A stretch of 6,709 nt of DNA from Tessaracoccus flavescens (GTDB lineage Bacteria > Actinomycetota > Actinomycetes > Propionibacteriales > Propionibacteriaceae). Made by a program: the position numbers and the translations under genes. Each line of letters begins with the position of its first letter. The stretch's first letter is position 1. Under the pieces are notes generated by a model. It was not told where the DNA came from and made no database searches. It worked only from the letters and a program-made list of their open reading frames with translations. This document shows, piece by piece, positions 6,005 through 6,709 of the stretch. The stretch lies in the NCBI GenBank assembly GCA_020741375.1, contig DYZF01000043.1, positions 1-6,709 of the forward strand, read 5' to 3'.

Positions 6005-6709
6005 CTACTTGGCCTCGGCGTAACGGACGACCATGCCGGGATCCGCCGGCAACGACAGGTCATCGCGAGCCTGTTCGATCGTCATTGTCAGACCATAGTT
6101 GTCAACGATGAATTGCCACCACGCGGCCGCCTGAGTTTGGTTGAACCGCGCCTGCAGGGTGTTGGGGTCGCCGATCACCTCGACGCGGTAGGGCGGGCTC
6201 AGCGAGACGTAGTCGACGGTGATGGCCGCGCCGGCTGCCCGGATCGGGGTGTGAGTCGTGAGCCGTCGGCCGTTGACGGCGATGGCCTCTCCCCCAGCTG
6301 CGCGAAGCCCGTTGACGAGCCGGCTGAGGTCCGAATCGAGGACGAAGCCCTGGGCGTTTTGAGCGTTGGCGGCGTCGTTGACGGTCACGACGATCCCTGG
6401 CCCGGTCACCGGACCCCCGCCGATCGCGTGCTCCAACGACGCCAACTCCTGACGCTGAGCCGGGTCGCCCAGTGCGGAGTCCGTCAGGGAGCGCACCTCG
6501 GCGTCCAGTTCCGTCACTTGATCACTCAGCGCGGCCTGCCGTTCACGGGCCCCGGCGACGCGTTCTAGGAGCTCGGCGCGCTGGGCGGCGGCGTCGCCAG
6601 CCCCTCGGGTGGTTTGCAGACCCGCAACGGTGAGGACGATCACGACGAGCGCGACCGCGAGCGCCAACACGCCGGGTGTGTTCCGCTTGCTCGCCGTCGT
6701 GGCGTACTC
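6005..6709 (-). CDS. DUF881 family membrane protein, Rv1823 type (first copy), 5' end beyond window
   Basis: The reading frame is open from the right edge to a TAG at 6007-6005, giving 234 visible residues. It begins EYATTASKRNTPG and then a membrane helix (visible residues 14-31, VLALAVALVVIVLTVAGL). The GTG at 6670 falls at the start of that helix, and a basic stretch suited to the cytoplasmic side continues upstream, so the true start is outside the window. After the helix come a coiled coil (about 40-75), the DUF881 core VTGPGIVVTVNDA (101-113), an RLVNGLRAAGGEAIAVNG segment (130-147) and YRVEVIGDPNTLQARF (174-189). These motifs repeat in the paralogue at 4920-5669, showing an old duplication. 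The gene is 10 nt upstream of sbp and very probably in the same transcript. Its function is unknown. Confidence 0.93.
   Translation of the reverse strand, partial: EYATTASKRNTPGVLALAVALVVIVLTVAGLQTTRGAGDAAAQRAELLERVAGARERQAALSDQVTELDAEVRSLTDSALGDPAQRQELASLEHAIGGGPVTGPGIVVTVNDAANAQNAQGFVLDSDLSRLVNGLRAAGGEAIAVNGRRLTTHTPIRAAGAAITVDYVSLSPPYRVEVIGDPNTLQARFNQTQAAAWWQFIVDNYGLTMTIEQARDDLSLPADPGMVVRYAEAK

Noticed and set aside
5001..6568. Two 234-codon plus-strand open frames opposite the DUF881 and sbp genes (5001-5705 and 5864-6568)
   Set aside because: They mirror conserved minus-strand genes, have low-complexity composition rich in Arg, Gly, Asp and His, and lack ribosome sites or known motifs.
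6668..6670. GTG at 6670 as start of the first DUF881 gene
   Set aside because: It lies at the edge of the membrane helix, and the frame stays open to the window edge with a fitting basic segment before it.

Overview
The window looks like chromosomal DNA of a high-GC actinobacterium, most probably a member of the Propionibacteriaceae. Two things suggest this. The truncated first gene encodes a pyrophosphate-dependent phosphofructokinase very similar to what I recall of the Propionibacterium freudenreichii enzyme. The rest follows the conserved actinobacterial block known in Mycobacterium tuberculosis as Rv1823-Rv1830. No mobile element, CRISPR array, tRNA or rRNA is visible, and this is mainly core genome.

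Layout. Positions 1-1193 (+) hold the 3' part of the phosphofructokinase gene, with its first codons outside the window. A 17-bp perfect hairpin at 1203-1241 separates it from everything else, which lies on the minus strand. Reading the minus strand in transcription order gives: a DUF881 membrane protein (truncated by the right edge, ends 6005), small basic protein Sbp (5994-5662), a second DUF881 protein (5669-4920), a zinc-ribbon/FHA protein of the GarA/OdhI type (4856-4362), a MerR-family regulator of the FtsR/Rv1828 type (4362-3679), a DUF151 'bifunctional nuclease' protein (3663-3196), a 170-bp intergenic region with a good promoter and two dyads, a second MerR-family regulator of the Rv1830/ResR type (3025-2465), and a YihY/BrkB family membrane protein (2430-1252).

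How it works together. From DUF881 to DUF151 the genes overlap or are spaced by 10-63 nt, so they look like one transcription unit. It links membrane proteins that sit near cell-division genes in actinobacteria, a phospho-switch FHA protein controlling 2-oxoglutarate/glutamate metabolism in relatives, and a regulator that in Corynebacterium controls ftsZ. The ResR-type regulator appears to start a second unit that also carries the yihY gene. In mycobacteria gcvH lies between the second DUF881 gene and garA; here it is absent.

The main oddities are an in-frame TAG that splits the yihY gene with homology resuming at once in the same frame, a zinc ribbon at the N-terminus of the GarA-like protein, and palindromes placed in the promoter spacer and at the predicted transcription start of the ResR-type gene. 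I see no clear candidate for a wholly new system; the most checkable leads are these three.
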